NCBI GenBank assembly: GCA_021158465.1
Contig: JAGGUN010000028.1
Coordinates: 62,001 to 126,000, forward strand
Direction of reading: 5' to 3'
Source: a bacterium
GTDB lineage: Bacteria; UBP14; UBA6098; 4484-93
DNA: 64,000 nt
The notes beneath the pieces were generated by a model. The model made no database searches. It was not told the DNA's origin and worked only from the letters and a program-made list of their open reading frames with translations. A program made the translations under genes and the position numbers. The first letter of the stretch is position 1; the number at the start of each line of letters is the position of its first letter. Of the stretch, positions 27,686-36,090 are shown piece after piece.

Positions 27686-28981
27686 ATGAGGAAGAAGCTA
27701 TCTGTCTTGTTAAGTTTGATGGTATTTCCCTTAATCATAGGTTGTGCAGGGACAAAGCAGCTTCCCTATCCCTGTGACAGGCTCTATGAGCCAGGGGTAA
27801 TGCGTGTTACCACCCGCCCTGATATCGAGCTTTTCCCGTCCGTTTCTCCTGACGGGAAATGGATAGCATTTGCCTCCTGCGACCAGATCTGCGAGACAAG
27901 TTTCGACATCTGGACTGTCTCAAACGCTCCGGGGCATCCTGTTCGCGTGACACACACACCATCCGACGAACTGCACCCAGAATGGATATACGGGAGGAAT
28001 AGGATAATCTTCGACTCGGACAGGCTAATGGGCGAGCGCACGATATGGGTTGTCCACTCCGAGGGAGCAAAGAGCGCGATGAAGCCGTTCTCCACGGGGA
28101 AATATGAGGTAAAACCTGCGGTCTCTCCAGATTCAAAGAAGATCGCATTTGTTGCTTGCTCTGCGATAGAGTATTACTTCAGCTGTATGGACTTCTGCGA
28201 CCCGTGGGAAGATGACCCTCTTGACCCGTGCGAGATGATATATACTGTGAACCTCGATGGCACATTCCTCAAACAGCTCGTTCAAGGGACAGATCCTGCC
28301 TGGAGCCCTGATGGAAGAAGGCTCGCGTTCACAGCAAACTATGCCGGCAACAACGATATCTATACAATGGACGCGAACGGTGGCAATCTGACACAGATAA
28401 CATTCTCTCCATCAGACGACCGAGAACCTTGCTGGAGCCCCGACGGTAACTGGATTGCATTCGCTTCCGACCGTGCAGGGAACCCTGATATCTGGATAAG
28501 CAGAGCAGATGGCGGTGAGGTGATCCAGCTTACCACATTCCCCTCGTTCGATGCAGCCCCCGCATGGAGCAGAGACGGTTACATCTACTTCCACTCAAAC
28601 AGGGAAGAAGGCAACTGGGATATCTGGAGGCTTATGCCACCTATCAAACTGAAAAAGAAACCCCAAAAAGCTAAGGAACTCGCCCCACTTTCTCCAAGTA
28701 CATCAGCAAGGATTGAGGTCCTCAACTCCACGGGCGTTCCGAAGCTCGCTGCAAGTGTGGCTCAGGACCTGTCCGATAAAGGGTACAATATAGTAAGCAT
28801 CGGCAATTCAAAGAAAGAACGAAACCTCGCATCAACAAAGGTATACTACGCGCCAGGGTTCAAAACAGCCGCACTTGAGGTAGCAAGACAGCTTCCCGGA
28901 GTCCAGCGAGTCATCGAAAAAGCAGACATACAGAACGACATCGTTGTCGTGGTAGGAGAGGATCTGGCAAAGAAAAGATAA
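27686..28981 (+). CDS. TolB-like beta-propeller lipoprotein with LytR_C domain
   Basis: A 431-residue lipoprotein (lipobox LIIGC, Cys20). Residues about 45-330 contain PD40/WD40-like repeats as in TolB: SPDGKWIAFAS, WSPDGRRLAFTA, WSPDGNWIAFASDRAGNPDIW, SRDGYIYFHSNREEGNWDIW. After a basic/proline linker, residues about 345-425 are a LytR_C domain (ARIEVLNSTGVPKLAASVAQDL, NDIVVVVGED). The TolB-like part suggests a periplasmic protein-binding role near the outer membrane; the LytR_C part is known from cell-wall proteins but its function is unclear. The combination in one lipoprotein is uncommon to my knowledge. It ends 5 bp before ruvB on the other strand. Confidence 0.85.
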   Translation: MRKKLSVLLSLMVFPLIIGCAGTKQLPYPCDRLYEPGVMRVTTRPDIELFPSVSPDGKWIAFASCDQICETSFDIWTVSNAPGHPVRVTHTPSDELHPEWIYGRNRIIFDSDRLMGERTIWVVHSEGAKSAMKPFSTGKYEVKPAVSPDSKKIAFVACSAIEYYFSCMDFCDPWEDDPLDPCEMIYTVNLDGTFLKQLVQGTDPAWSPDGRRLAFTANYAGNNDIYTMDANGGNLTQITFSPSDDREPCWSPDGNWIAFASDRAGNPDIWISRADGGEVIQLTTFPSFDAAPAWSRDGYIYFHSNREEGNWDIWRLMPPIKLKKKPQKAKELAPLSPSTSARIEVLNSTGVPKLAASVAQDLSDKGYNIVSIGNSKKERNLASTKVYYAPGFKTAALEVARQLPGVQRVIEKADIQNDIVVVVGEDLAKKR

Positions 28982-28986
28982 AAAGG

Positions 28987-30009
28987 TCACTTGAAAAGCC
29001 CCGGTCCTTCGGGACTCCTTCCAAGATGCTTATAAGCAAGAGGAGTGGCAATCCTCCCCTTCGGCGTCCTGGCGATAAACCCCCTCAGGATAAGGTATGG
29101 TTCGTATACCTCCTCAATCGTGCCGGCATCTTCACCAACGGAAACAGCTATCGTCGATAGCCCAACAGGACCACCCGAAAACTTCTCAACTATCGTGACC
29201 AGTATCCGCTTATCCATCTCACCCAGACCGAACTCATCTATCTGGAATAGGGAGAGTGCATCCAAGGCAACGGTTTTCGTAATCCTGCCGTCCGAGCGGA
29301 CAAGAGCAAAATCCCTGATACGCCGGAGGAGCCTGTTCGCAATCCTCGGCGTTCCACGGGAGCGCCCAGCAATCTCTGCGCCAGCCGCCTCCGTCAATTC
29401 CACAGATAGTATCCTGGCAGAACGGATAAGTATCCTGTGTATATCCTCTGGAGAGTAGTAGTCAAGCCTCTCAGCTATCCCAAACCTCGAGCGAAAAGCC
29501 GGGGAGAGAAGCCCTGCCCGGGTCGTCGCAGCAACAAGGGTAAAGTAGGGAAGTGATAACCTAACACTCCTCGCTCCCGGCCCCTTATCAAGCACTATAC
29601 TGAGCGAGAAATCCTCCATCGCCGAATAAAGATACTCCTCAACCGCCCGAGGAAGCCTATGCACCTCATCAATAAACAACACATCCCCATCCGATAGCGA
29701 TGTCAAGATCCCCGCAAGGTCACCCGGCTTCTCGAGAGCAGGACCAGATGTGTCACAGCAGGATACACCAAGCTCATTGGCAATGATGTGAGCAAGCGTT
29801 GTCTTCCCAAGTCCAGACGGACCATAGAATAGACAATGGTCAAGAGCCTCACTACGCACACGAGCAGCCTCTATAAAAATCGAGAGCTTCTCCTTAACCC
29901 GTCTCTGTCCGACAAACTCAGAGAGCCTACTCGGACGAAGCCGCTCCTCAAACCGTGCCTCCTCCGGCTCCCGCTCCGAGGACAACAACCTACTCAAAAC
30001 ACCCCCCAT
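28987..30009 (-). CDS. ruvB: Holliday junction branch migration helicase RuvB
   Basis: ATP-driven motor that works with RuvA and RuvC on recombination intermediates. The 340-residue protein has RPSRLSEFVGQ, Walker A GPSGLGKTT, the Walker B region DVLFIDEVHR, sensor ATTRAG, arginine finger FRSRFG and the C-terminal winged helix GGPVGLSTIA followed by EPYLILRGFI and RTPKGR. RuvA and RuvC are not adjacent. It is preceded by a 196 bp gap with repeated CTGCAAAAA elements. Confidence 0.97.
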   Translation of the reverse strand: MGGVLSRLLSSEREPEEARFEERLRPSRLSEFVGQRRVKEKLSIFIEAARVRSEALDHCLFYGPSGLGKTTLAHIIANELGVSCCDTSGPALEKPGDLAGILTSLSDGDVLFIDEVHRLPRAVEEYLYSAMEDFSLSIVLDKGPGARSVRLSLPYFTLVAATTRAGLLSPAFRSRFGIAERLDYYSPEDIHRILIRSARILSVELTEAAGAEIAGRSRGTPRIANRLLRRIRDFALVRSDGRITKTVALDALSLFQIDEFGLGEMDKRILVTIVEKFSGGPVGLSTIAVSVGEDAGTIEEVYEPYLILRGFIARTPKGRIATPLAYKHLGRSPEGPGLFK

Positions 30010-30015
30010 CTAAAC

Positions 30016-30054
30016 CTGCAAAAAAATATGCTGTATCTGCAAAAATCCTTTGCA
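30016..30054. repeat. CTGCAAAAA direct repeat and TGCAAA inverted repeat upstream of ruvB
   Basis: CTGCAAAAA occurs at 30016-30024 and 30037-30045, exactly 21 bp (two helical turns) apart. The second copy also forms an inverted repeat, TGCAAA-N5-TTTGCA (30038-30054). The site lies 7-45 bp upstream of the ruvB ATG, a position suited to an operator. No regulator can be named. Confidence 0.4.
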
Positions 30055-30205
30055 CCTCCGCACTGCTTAACCATTATCGCTTTCAAAATCAATAGATTAC
30101 ATCCATCAACCCTCCTGGCACGCCTTTTGCTAACCAACTTATGGAATTTATCCTCCTTCCTCCTCTCTTTCACGGGGCGGCTGGACCCTGTGTGGTTCGG
30201 TCGCC

Positions 30206-33200
30206 TTATCTCAAAAGCAGCATCTTCTTTGCCTCGCTATATTCACCTGCTGTGAGCTTATAAAGATAGAGTCCTGACGGGAGAACCGTTCCCTGCTCGT
30301 CTTTCCCGTCCCAAAGGAGGGAATTTGTGCCTCCAGCTGGAAGCTCAAACTGCTTTATCTTCTCTCCAAGGAGGTTAAATATCTCCAAGGTTGCTCGGTC
30401 CATCCCTTCGGGTATGGAAACCGTTATTCTTGTTTCCGGGTTGAACGGATTGGGATAGTTTTGGGAAAGATAGAATCTATCGGGATGCCGATTGCTCTCA
30501 ACTCGAGCGAAGACATAGACAGAGAGCTCTATTGTTACAGTCGTTGTGTAATCGTCGGGATCAGCGGTTATACAGAGCTCGAGCTGGATAGTTGTATCCT
30601 GAGGGACCACGCCCGTAGAGAGGGAGAACGGTGAAGAATCATTTGCCACAGTAAAGCCTGGACTAATGGTGCCGTAGAAGGCGTTTGCACGGTCAACGGT
30701 CACAAAATCAGCTGTCGATGATAGGGTTGCATTGACCATATATGCCCTGGCCCCACCACCGTTTTTGAGAGAGACGACTAATCCAAAATCCTCGTTTTGG
30801 TCCACGAACCCGTTACCGTTTCCGCCTGGTGGTGGATCACTAACTGCAAGTCCAACAGGGTAAATCCAGGGTGACGGGGAAAGCTCCTCCGGGGGATATG
30901 TCGTGAACTTTATCGCCCTTCCATCTATGAGTGGCTCGGCATTCTCAGCGTATGAATTGTGGTAGAGATACTGGATCCCGATAGTCTCCGTGTGGTCTTC
31001 GATCCCAACAGCGTTGCTTGAGGCGTTATCGATGTCTTGATACTGGAAAACTATCTCTCCATCTCCTGTTGGTGTGGGGTAATACCCGGGGTCATACAGA
31101 ATAACCTCGAATGTTTCACGGTTGTAAGGGTAGCCGTAATGCGCTGCCTCTTTATACTCAATAATAAAGCGGTGGTTTGCCTCGTCGGTATATTGATAGA
31201 CATCACCGTATCCAGAGGAGGTGCGTAAGTCCAGGTCGTCCCAGAACGGTGCAACTATTCTTTTTGCCTCGCCCAGATGCGGAATATTATGCTCATGTAT
31301 CCCACTACCACCAGACCAGGTCTCGGTGCCGAGCGCCAGGAACCCGTTCGTGCAAACAGAGATATTCTCATAATCGATCCCGTAATACTTGAATGTGAAC
31401 GGGAGTGGGATAGTTGTTATATCGTCATCTCTGTCAGTTATGGCAGATATTGCAGAGCCTGTCGAGCTTATCTCAACCCAAGAGTACGAGGGAGCATGCC
31501 CTGTGAGCGTATCGGTATCGTCATAGCAGTAGTATCCGTACGAGTCAGGACCGACCGGCAGATTATACTCCGAGCCACCACAGGGCAGGTATCCTGTTAA
31601 TGTATCGATATACGGGTAGGTGCCGCCGTTACCAAAAACGAATAGGGTATAGGGAAGGGAATCTGGTAGTATCTCCTCTGGGTTAATCGATGTTGCGAAC
31701 GGGTTGTGGTCGTTTGAGACCGTTTCGTTGGTGTCAACAGGAGGGAAGCTTGCCACAGAGTCAACGACAAATGCGTATTCCTCGGGTAGTCTCAATTTGA
31801 GCGTACCTCCATCGAGCGCTCCCTGTCCATCGTTGTGGATAGCAAATGATATTTGGGGTGTTTCGCCTGTCCAGACAAGTCCATCCCCGTTGCCATGCGG
31901 TGGAGCATCATCCACATAAGAGAATACAACAGAAATCCTCGCCGCTGCAACAGTGAGGTTCGGGCTTGCTGCCTCCCAGGTATGGAGCAGGTTATCATGC
32001 GTCGTGACAGTGAAATGCAGCACCTGGAAGCTTGTGCAGGCAGATGATACCTCGAACTCAAACGGCACCTCAGATGTTACCTCCCCACCGTAAGGTATCC
32101 TGTCGAGGTAGACCGAGTCGACATTGATTGTGACAAACTCCGAGTCATCGGTTGTAAGGCGTGCCCAGACACCGTTCGCCTGCTCCGAACCATAGTTCTT
32201 GACAATAATGTAAAGCTCAACCCTCTCGCCAGGGTTCAGCATACCGTCACCGTTTCCACCGGAGGAGTCATCGAGGATACAATCATAGTAGATTGCATAG
32301 GGTCCCTCTGTGCCAGGCGAGGCAAACCCCTCGTATTTCAGGTAATTCGGTTTGGTGACGGTTATATTCAGTGTGTCAAAATTGACAATATCGAGCGACA
32401 GGTTGACAGAGCCATCCGCACCCGTGTATCCTGTCTCATAGACCGTCGAGTCCATATAGCAGCAGACGAGAGCACCGGAGACAGGGGAACCTGCCGATGT
32501 TACGGAGACGGGAAAATCTATATGCCCCATACCGACAATAGGTGGATGGGAAACATCCAGTTCCTGCGGCGTATCCGTCCACATACACAGCTCCGGATCA
32601 CCCAGGATGTTGTAAGAATAGTACTCCTTGCGGGTATAACCGTTCACTCCCATATTGTCGAACATATAGTTCTTACCCTCAACCATGCATACCCCCAGCC
32701 GATGGATGTCGTCATCGCAGAGCGCAACATAGAACCCGCGGTGCAATGCAGAGCGCTCATGGACATTGCTCGATATCTCTGTTGAGCCGTAAAAGGCAAC
32801 AGCTCCGGATAGATTGCCACCGTTGTGAGCCCTCGTCCAAGTCTCACAGACATGATCATCATCGGCGTAATCACCTGTTCCACAGGTGACAGAGAGTATT
32901 ACAGGCATCATAGCACCGTTTGTCGCAGCATCGGGGTTCATACCCCCGAACGGTGGCCACCAGTCGACAACAGACTGCCCCCTGAAGTTCATAAATGTTA
33001 TACCCCAGTTGACATCACGGAAGACATCATCGGCATCGTCACCACCATCCATGTGGTAGTAGCTGACGGTATCATAACCGATAGATAGCAGTTTATCTTT
33101 TATAAACATCAAGGTGTTGTAATAGCTGGTATCATCCTCATCGTGGTCCTCTCTCATAAAGTTCGTTGCCCTCTTGAACCAGTCAGGGTCAGACATCGGA

Positions 33201-34267
33201 GGCTCGGTTTCATAGATTATCTGCTTGGTGGTAACAACCAAGGCGTCGGTAGAATTGTCGCAGGACAGCCTGCCAACAAAGATATCCGCGACATCGTCAT
33301 CACCTTCGAGTGTTGCATAGTAGTTGTCGGTAGCCCAGTAAGAGACATTCCCCGTTGGGACGCCATCGACATCACCAACAAAGACGACATATTCCGGCGG
33401 AATATCCCAGGAGTCATAGGCATCCTGTATGTAGGATTTTATCGATGATGAGCTTGTTCCCGTCTCGCTTGTCGTTACAAGCTTTGGATACAATCCTTTC
33501 TTAAACTTCCACTGGTAGAGCGATTCGGCATAGGTCGAGTATGTCGGCGCAGTTATTATAAGGTATTTGCCACCGGAGTAAGCTCCCGTCTTCGTTTGTC
33601 TTGATACTGGCTTGGGCATATAGTCGTAGTTGATAACGATGTTCCTTACCATCCGCTCATAATCTTCCCCTGGCAAAAGCCGTGAGTTCCAGTCGGGATT
33701 GGGAGATATACTGCGAACCTTCACGCGGAAGACGGTTGCTATCTCCACAGTATGCTTTGCCGGATTGTACCTTACAGGCGTGAGCCTGACACCGAGGACA
33801 CGCAGACCGCGCATAACAGCGATGTCGGAGACTTCTGCTATATTATCTGGGAAGAAGCTATCGGTCGAATAGAGCTCGGTGTCCATTAGAAAATCCTTCG
33901 GCTCGGTGAATCCGGTTTCTCTATTCTGAAACGGGACAACATCAACACCACAGAGAGTTTCTGTCTTTATCGGGGTCGCAGTAACCTCATATCTTGCAGC
34001 CTCTGGAACTCCAACCCTCACAATCCGATGAGGTAAAGCAGGCTTTCCCTCCTCCGTCAAAAAGCCCATATCGGGAACAACGAGCTTTACCCAGTTCCCG
34101 CTGAAGAACTCCGTCTTCTCGAGATTGTATTCGCCTATCCTTACCTGAAATTCCACCCTCTGGATATCAGAGTGCAGAAGACGGACATCTATATTCTCTC
34201 CGATATAGGAAGCAAACCCAATCCCAGCAAATACAAGGGAAAATAGGATAACAAAAAACCACCGCAT
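30206..34267 (-). CDS. Gingipain-family (C25) secreted protein with C-terminal sorting domain
   Basis: A 1353-residue exported protein. Residues 1-19 are a signal peptide. About 20-225 match the C25 propeptide (ALPHRIVRVGVP, GVRLTPVRYNP). About 233-570 are the C25 fold, with YVVFVGDVDGVPT, DIFVGRLSCD and nucleophile Cys462 (LSVTCGTGDY). Where gingipains have the catalytic His in GHG, this protein reads NFRGQ (427-431), so His is replaced by Gln. Three CARDB/Ig-like modules then each start with a GNGDG-type loop (about 669, 790 and 1146), with a nidogen-like segment (VCTNGFLALG) between. About 1270-1353 are a type IX-like sorting domain (NYPNPFNPETRI, ending KKMLLLR). Strong Shine-Dalgarno GGAGG at the start. 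Confidence 0.9.
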   Translation of the reverse strand: MRWFFVILFSLVFAGIGFASYIGENIDVRLLHSDIQRVEFQVRIGEYNLEKTEFFSGNWVKLVVPDMGFLTEEGKPALPHRIVRVGVPEAARYEVTATPIKTETLCGVDVVPFQNRETGFTEPKDFLMDTELYSTDSFFPDNIAEVSDIAVMRGLRVLGVRLTPVRYNPAKHTVEIATVFRVKVRSISPNPDWNSRLLPGEDYERMVRNIVINYDYMPKPVSRQTKTGAYSGGKYLIITAPTYSTYAESLYQWKFKKGLYPKLVTTSETGTSSSSIKSYIQDAYDSWDIPPEYVVFVGDVDGVPTGNVSYWATDNYYATLEGDDDVADIFVGRLSCDNSTDALVVTTKQIIYETEPPMSDPDWFKRATNFMREDHDEDDTSYYNTLMFIKDKLLSIGYDTVSYYHMDGGDDADDVFRDVNWGITFMNFRGQSVVDWWPPFGGMNPDAATNGAMMPVILSVTCGTGDYADDDHVCETWTRAHNGGNLSGAVAFYGSTEISSNVHERSALHRGFYVALCDDDIHRLGVCMVEGKNYMFDNMGVNGYTRKEYYSYNILGDPELCMWTDTPQELDVSHPPIVGMGHIDFPVSVTSAGSPVSGALVCCYMDSTVYETGYTGADGSVNLSLDIVNFDTLNITVTKPNYLKYEGFASPGTEGPYAIYYDCILDDSSGGNGDGMLNPGERVELYIIVKNYGSEQANGVWARLTTDDSEFVTINVDSVYLDRIPYGGEVTSEVPFEFEVSSACTSFQVLHFTVTTHDNLLHTWEAASPNLTVAAARISVVFSYVDDAPPHGNGDGLVWTGETPQISFAIHNDGQGALDGGTLKLRLPEEYAFVVDSVASFPPVDTNETVSNDHNPFATSINPEEILPDSLPYTLFVFGNGGTYPYIDTLTGYLPCGGSEYNLPVGPDSYGYYCYDDTDTLTGHAPSYSWVEISSTGSAISAITDRDDDITTIPLPFTFKYYGIDYENISVCTNGFLALGTETWSGGSGIHEHNIPHLGEAKRIVAPFWDDLDLRTSSGYGDVYQYTDEANHRFIIEYKEAAHYGYPYNRETFEVILYDPGYYPTPTGDGEIVFQYQDIDNASSNAVGIEDHTETIGIQYLYHNSYAENAEPLIDGRAIKFTTYPPEELSPSPWIYPVGLAVSDPPPGGNGNGFVDQNEDFGLVVSLKNGGGARAYMVNATLSSTADFVTVDRANAFYGTISPGFTVANDSSPFSLSTGVVPQDTTIQLELCITADPDDYTTTVTIELSVYVFARVESNRHPDRFYLSQNYPNPFNPETRITVSIPEGMDRATLEIFNLLGEKIKQFELPAGGTNSLLWDGKDEQGTVLPSGLYLYKLTAGEYSEAKKMLLLR

Positions 34268-34282
34268 CTTTCGTCCTCCCTA

Positions 34283-35566
34283 TCAGTCCATTGTGAACAT
34301 CTGATATCTCCCTTTGCCTGATATCTCGATCTCTGTATTCGGGGAAAACCCGTCCTCAAGCAGGTTTGTAATGTCATTGTTTAGGTTCAAATCGAACCCA
34401 GGAACACACAAAGCCCTCAACGCAAAATAGTATGTCCCCGGTGAGAGTATCTCAACCCCGTCAGGCAGAGCAGGAAAGGCAAGAGTGGTTTTCTGGGTTA
34501 TCCCCCTCCAGACAGGAACAAGCCTCCCCCCTTCATCAAGTGTGCCAATCGAAAGCACATAGAGATCTGCGTTGCCATGCCAGGAGAAGTACGGTCTCGA
34601 ATCTACAACAGAATCGAGCTCAACCCTCGGTATCTCCATAAGGTTGCTAACATAAACCGTTCTCCTTGTGTCGAGCGGGATATTCTTCATAATCCGCTCA
34701 AGCCTGTTACCCTCCATATCGGAGGCAAAAACAGTCAGATTAAAGTTGTCAATCAGAAGTGAATTTGACCTTGTAAGATAAAGTATCCCCGGTACCCAGG
34801 TAATATCCTCCGGGAGATCGGGGGTACGATACAGAGACAGCGGATATACCCCGTTCACGACCCCTGGCAGGTTCTCCTCCGTCAGCCACGGATGCACACC
34901 GAAGCTTATCCCGAAGCCAGAAGGTGGTGAGGAATAGACTATATTCATCTCCTCGGGCTTGGATGTGTAAAGCGTCTCCACCAGCTCGAAATCGCCCGTC
35001 ACATCAAAAAGAGGAGACAACCTATTGAATACATCCTCAACAGTGTTGCCGAGGATATTCACTCGAACATTCTCCCCCTCAGGCACATTCTCAACAACAA
35101 CAGTCGTATCCTCCGTATTGGGCGGAAGAACAAGCATAGGAGAGCTTGCTCCGTTGGATGTATGAGCCCAAAGATAGAGCGGTGCTTTCTGCCCAGATAG
35201 ATGGATATGCACCGTGCCTGTGTAGTAGTTTCTCTCCGCCGGAGCCTCGGGAAGAGTCGCATCGAATGAACCCGTTACCCCGTAGTATGTCGTCGGCACA
35301 AACCCTGGAGCATAAAATGTCACATCGAAGGAGCGTCCATCGTATGAAAGCTCATAGTATCCTGTCTCATCTGTCGTATCCACCGTATCCGGCGTCACAA
35401 AAACAAAAGCTCCCTCGACTGGCTCATTATCTTCATCCATAACATACCCAAACAGATTATACTCCGGGGTCTCGGGCGAGTCATCCTCCGGCTCTGTTGT
35501 CTTCTCCTCGCAGCCCCAAAACCCAGCAACAAGAAGAATAAGCAGTAGAGCAAGCATCTTTTTCAT
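34283..35566 (-). CDS. Lipoprotein with carboxypeptidase-regulatory-like domain
   Basis: A 427-residue lipoprotein (lipobox GFWGC, Cys19) with an acidic linker. Residues about 35-105 are a carboxypeptidase regulatory-like beta sandwich (NLFGYVMDEDNEPVEGAFVFV, TDETGYYELSYDG), common in surface proteins of Bacteroidota-like bacteria. The rest, about 110-427, has beta-rich segments that I do not recognise. It sits 15 bp before the C25 gene and has its own GGGGGAGAAG Shine-Dalgarno, so the two are likely co-expressed. A role as a surface partner of the C25 protein is only inference. Confidence 0.8.
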   Translation of the reverse strand: MKKMLALLLILLVAGFWGCEEKTTEPEDDSPETPEYNLFGYVMDEDNEPVEGAFVFVTPDTVDTTDETGYYELSYDGRSFDVTFYAPGFVPTTYYGVTGSFDATLPEAPAERNYYTGTVHIHLSGQKAPLYLWAHTSNGASSPMLVLPPNTEDTTVVVENVPEGENVRVNILGNTVEDVFNRLSPLFDVTGDFELVETLYTSKPEEMNIVYSSPPSGFGISFGVHPWLTEENLPGVVNGVYPLSLYRTPDLPEDITWVPGILYLTRSNSLLIDNFNLTVFASDMEGNRLERIMKNIPLDTRRTVYVSNLMEIPRVELDSVVDSRPYFSWHGNADLYVLSIGTLDEGGRLVPVWRGITQKTTLAFPALPDGVEILSPGTYYFALRALCVPGFDLNLNNDITNLLEDGFSPNTEIEISGKGRYQMFTMD

Positions 35567-35590
35567 CTTCTCCCCCTTCGATAAACCTGT

Positions 35591-35998
35591 TCACTTACCT
35601 GTTCTCATTGAGGACAACGCCTCTTTTATCCTCCGCTTGAGTTCAAACTCCTCTCTCTCGGCAGATGGTTTTTCTCCAATCTCCAGGCGGTTTCGAACGG
35701 AGCCAAGCTTGGAAGCAAGTTCCTTTACCTTCTCCCTCGTGGACTCCAGGGCAACATCAGAGACCACAACCGTCTCATCCCTCCTGACATTCAAGAAACC
35801 ACCGGAGAGAACAAACCAATGTTCATCGTTGCTTCCACGAACATAGAGGGTCTCCCCTGGGACAAGTTTTGCCACAAGAGGATAATGCCCAGCAAGGATT
35901 CCGAGGCTCCCCTCGGGGGTGAAGCAGGAAAGATACTCTATATCCTCGGAGAACACCTCACCCTCCGGAGTCAGAAGGCGGAATCTAAACTCTGCCAT
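35591..35998 (-). CDS. atpC: F1 ATP synthase epsilon subunit
   Basis: A 135-residue epsilon subunit with the N-terminal beta sandwich (FRFRLLTPEGEVFSEDIEYLSCFTPEGSLGILAGHYPLVAKL, where the family has G-x-x-G-I-L-x-x-H-A-P) and a helical C-terminal pair (ALESTREKVKELASKL, REEFELKRRIKEALSSM). No other ATP synthase gene is nearby; normally atpC follows atpD. It stands first in a leftward group with a lipoprotein and the C25 gene, separated by 24 bp. No Shine-Dalgarno lies close to the ATG. Confidence 0.93.
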   Translation of the reverse strand: MAEFRFRLLTPEGEVFSEDIEYLSCFTPEGSLGILAGHYPLVAKLVPGETLYVRGSNDEHWFVLSGGFLNVRRDETVVVSDVALESTREKVKELASKLGSVRNRLEIGEKPSAEREEFELKRRIKEALSSMRTGK

Positions 35999-36012
35999 AG
36001 TGTATATCTATA

Positions 36013-36041
36013 TTGACAATTCACCTTATTATTTATATTTT
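36013..36041 (+). promoter_or_regulatory. Promoter for sugar transferase gene
   Basis: TTGACA (36013-36018), 17 bp, TATTTT (36036-36041). Its -10 overlaps the -10 of the oppositely directed atpC promoter. Confidence 0.55.
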
Positions 36042-36065
36042 AACACTACAAGCTTTCCAATGCAA
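36037..36065 (-). promoter_or_regulatory. Promoter for atpC
   Basis: Leftward TTGCAT (36065-36060), 17 bp, TAAAAT (36042-36037), 38 bp before atpC. The -10 occupies the same bases as the forward promoter's -10. Confidence 0.5.
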
Positions 36066-36090
36066 GATTTTTTTAAAGTAAGGGAGAAGA

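Noticed and set aside
29836-30255. 139-residue plus-strand ORF spanning the ruvB/C25 gap
   Set aside because: Most of it lies antisense to ruvB and the C25 gene end; the protein is low-complexity and lacks any motif.
31277-33448. Several plus-strand ORFs of 87-115 residues inside the C25 gene
   Set aside because: All are antisense shadows of a long gene with strong homology.
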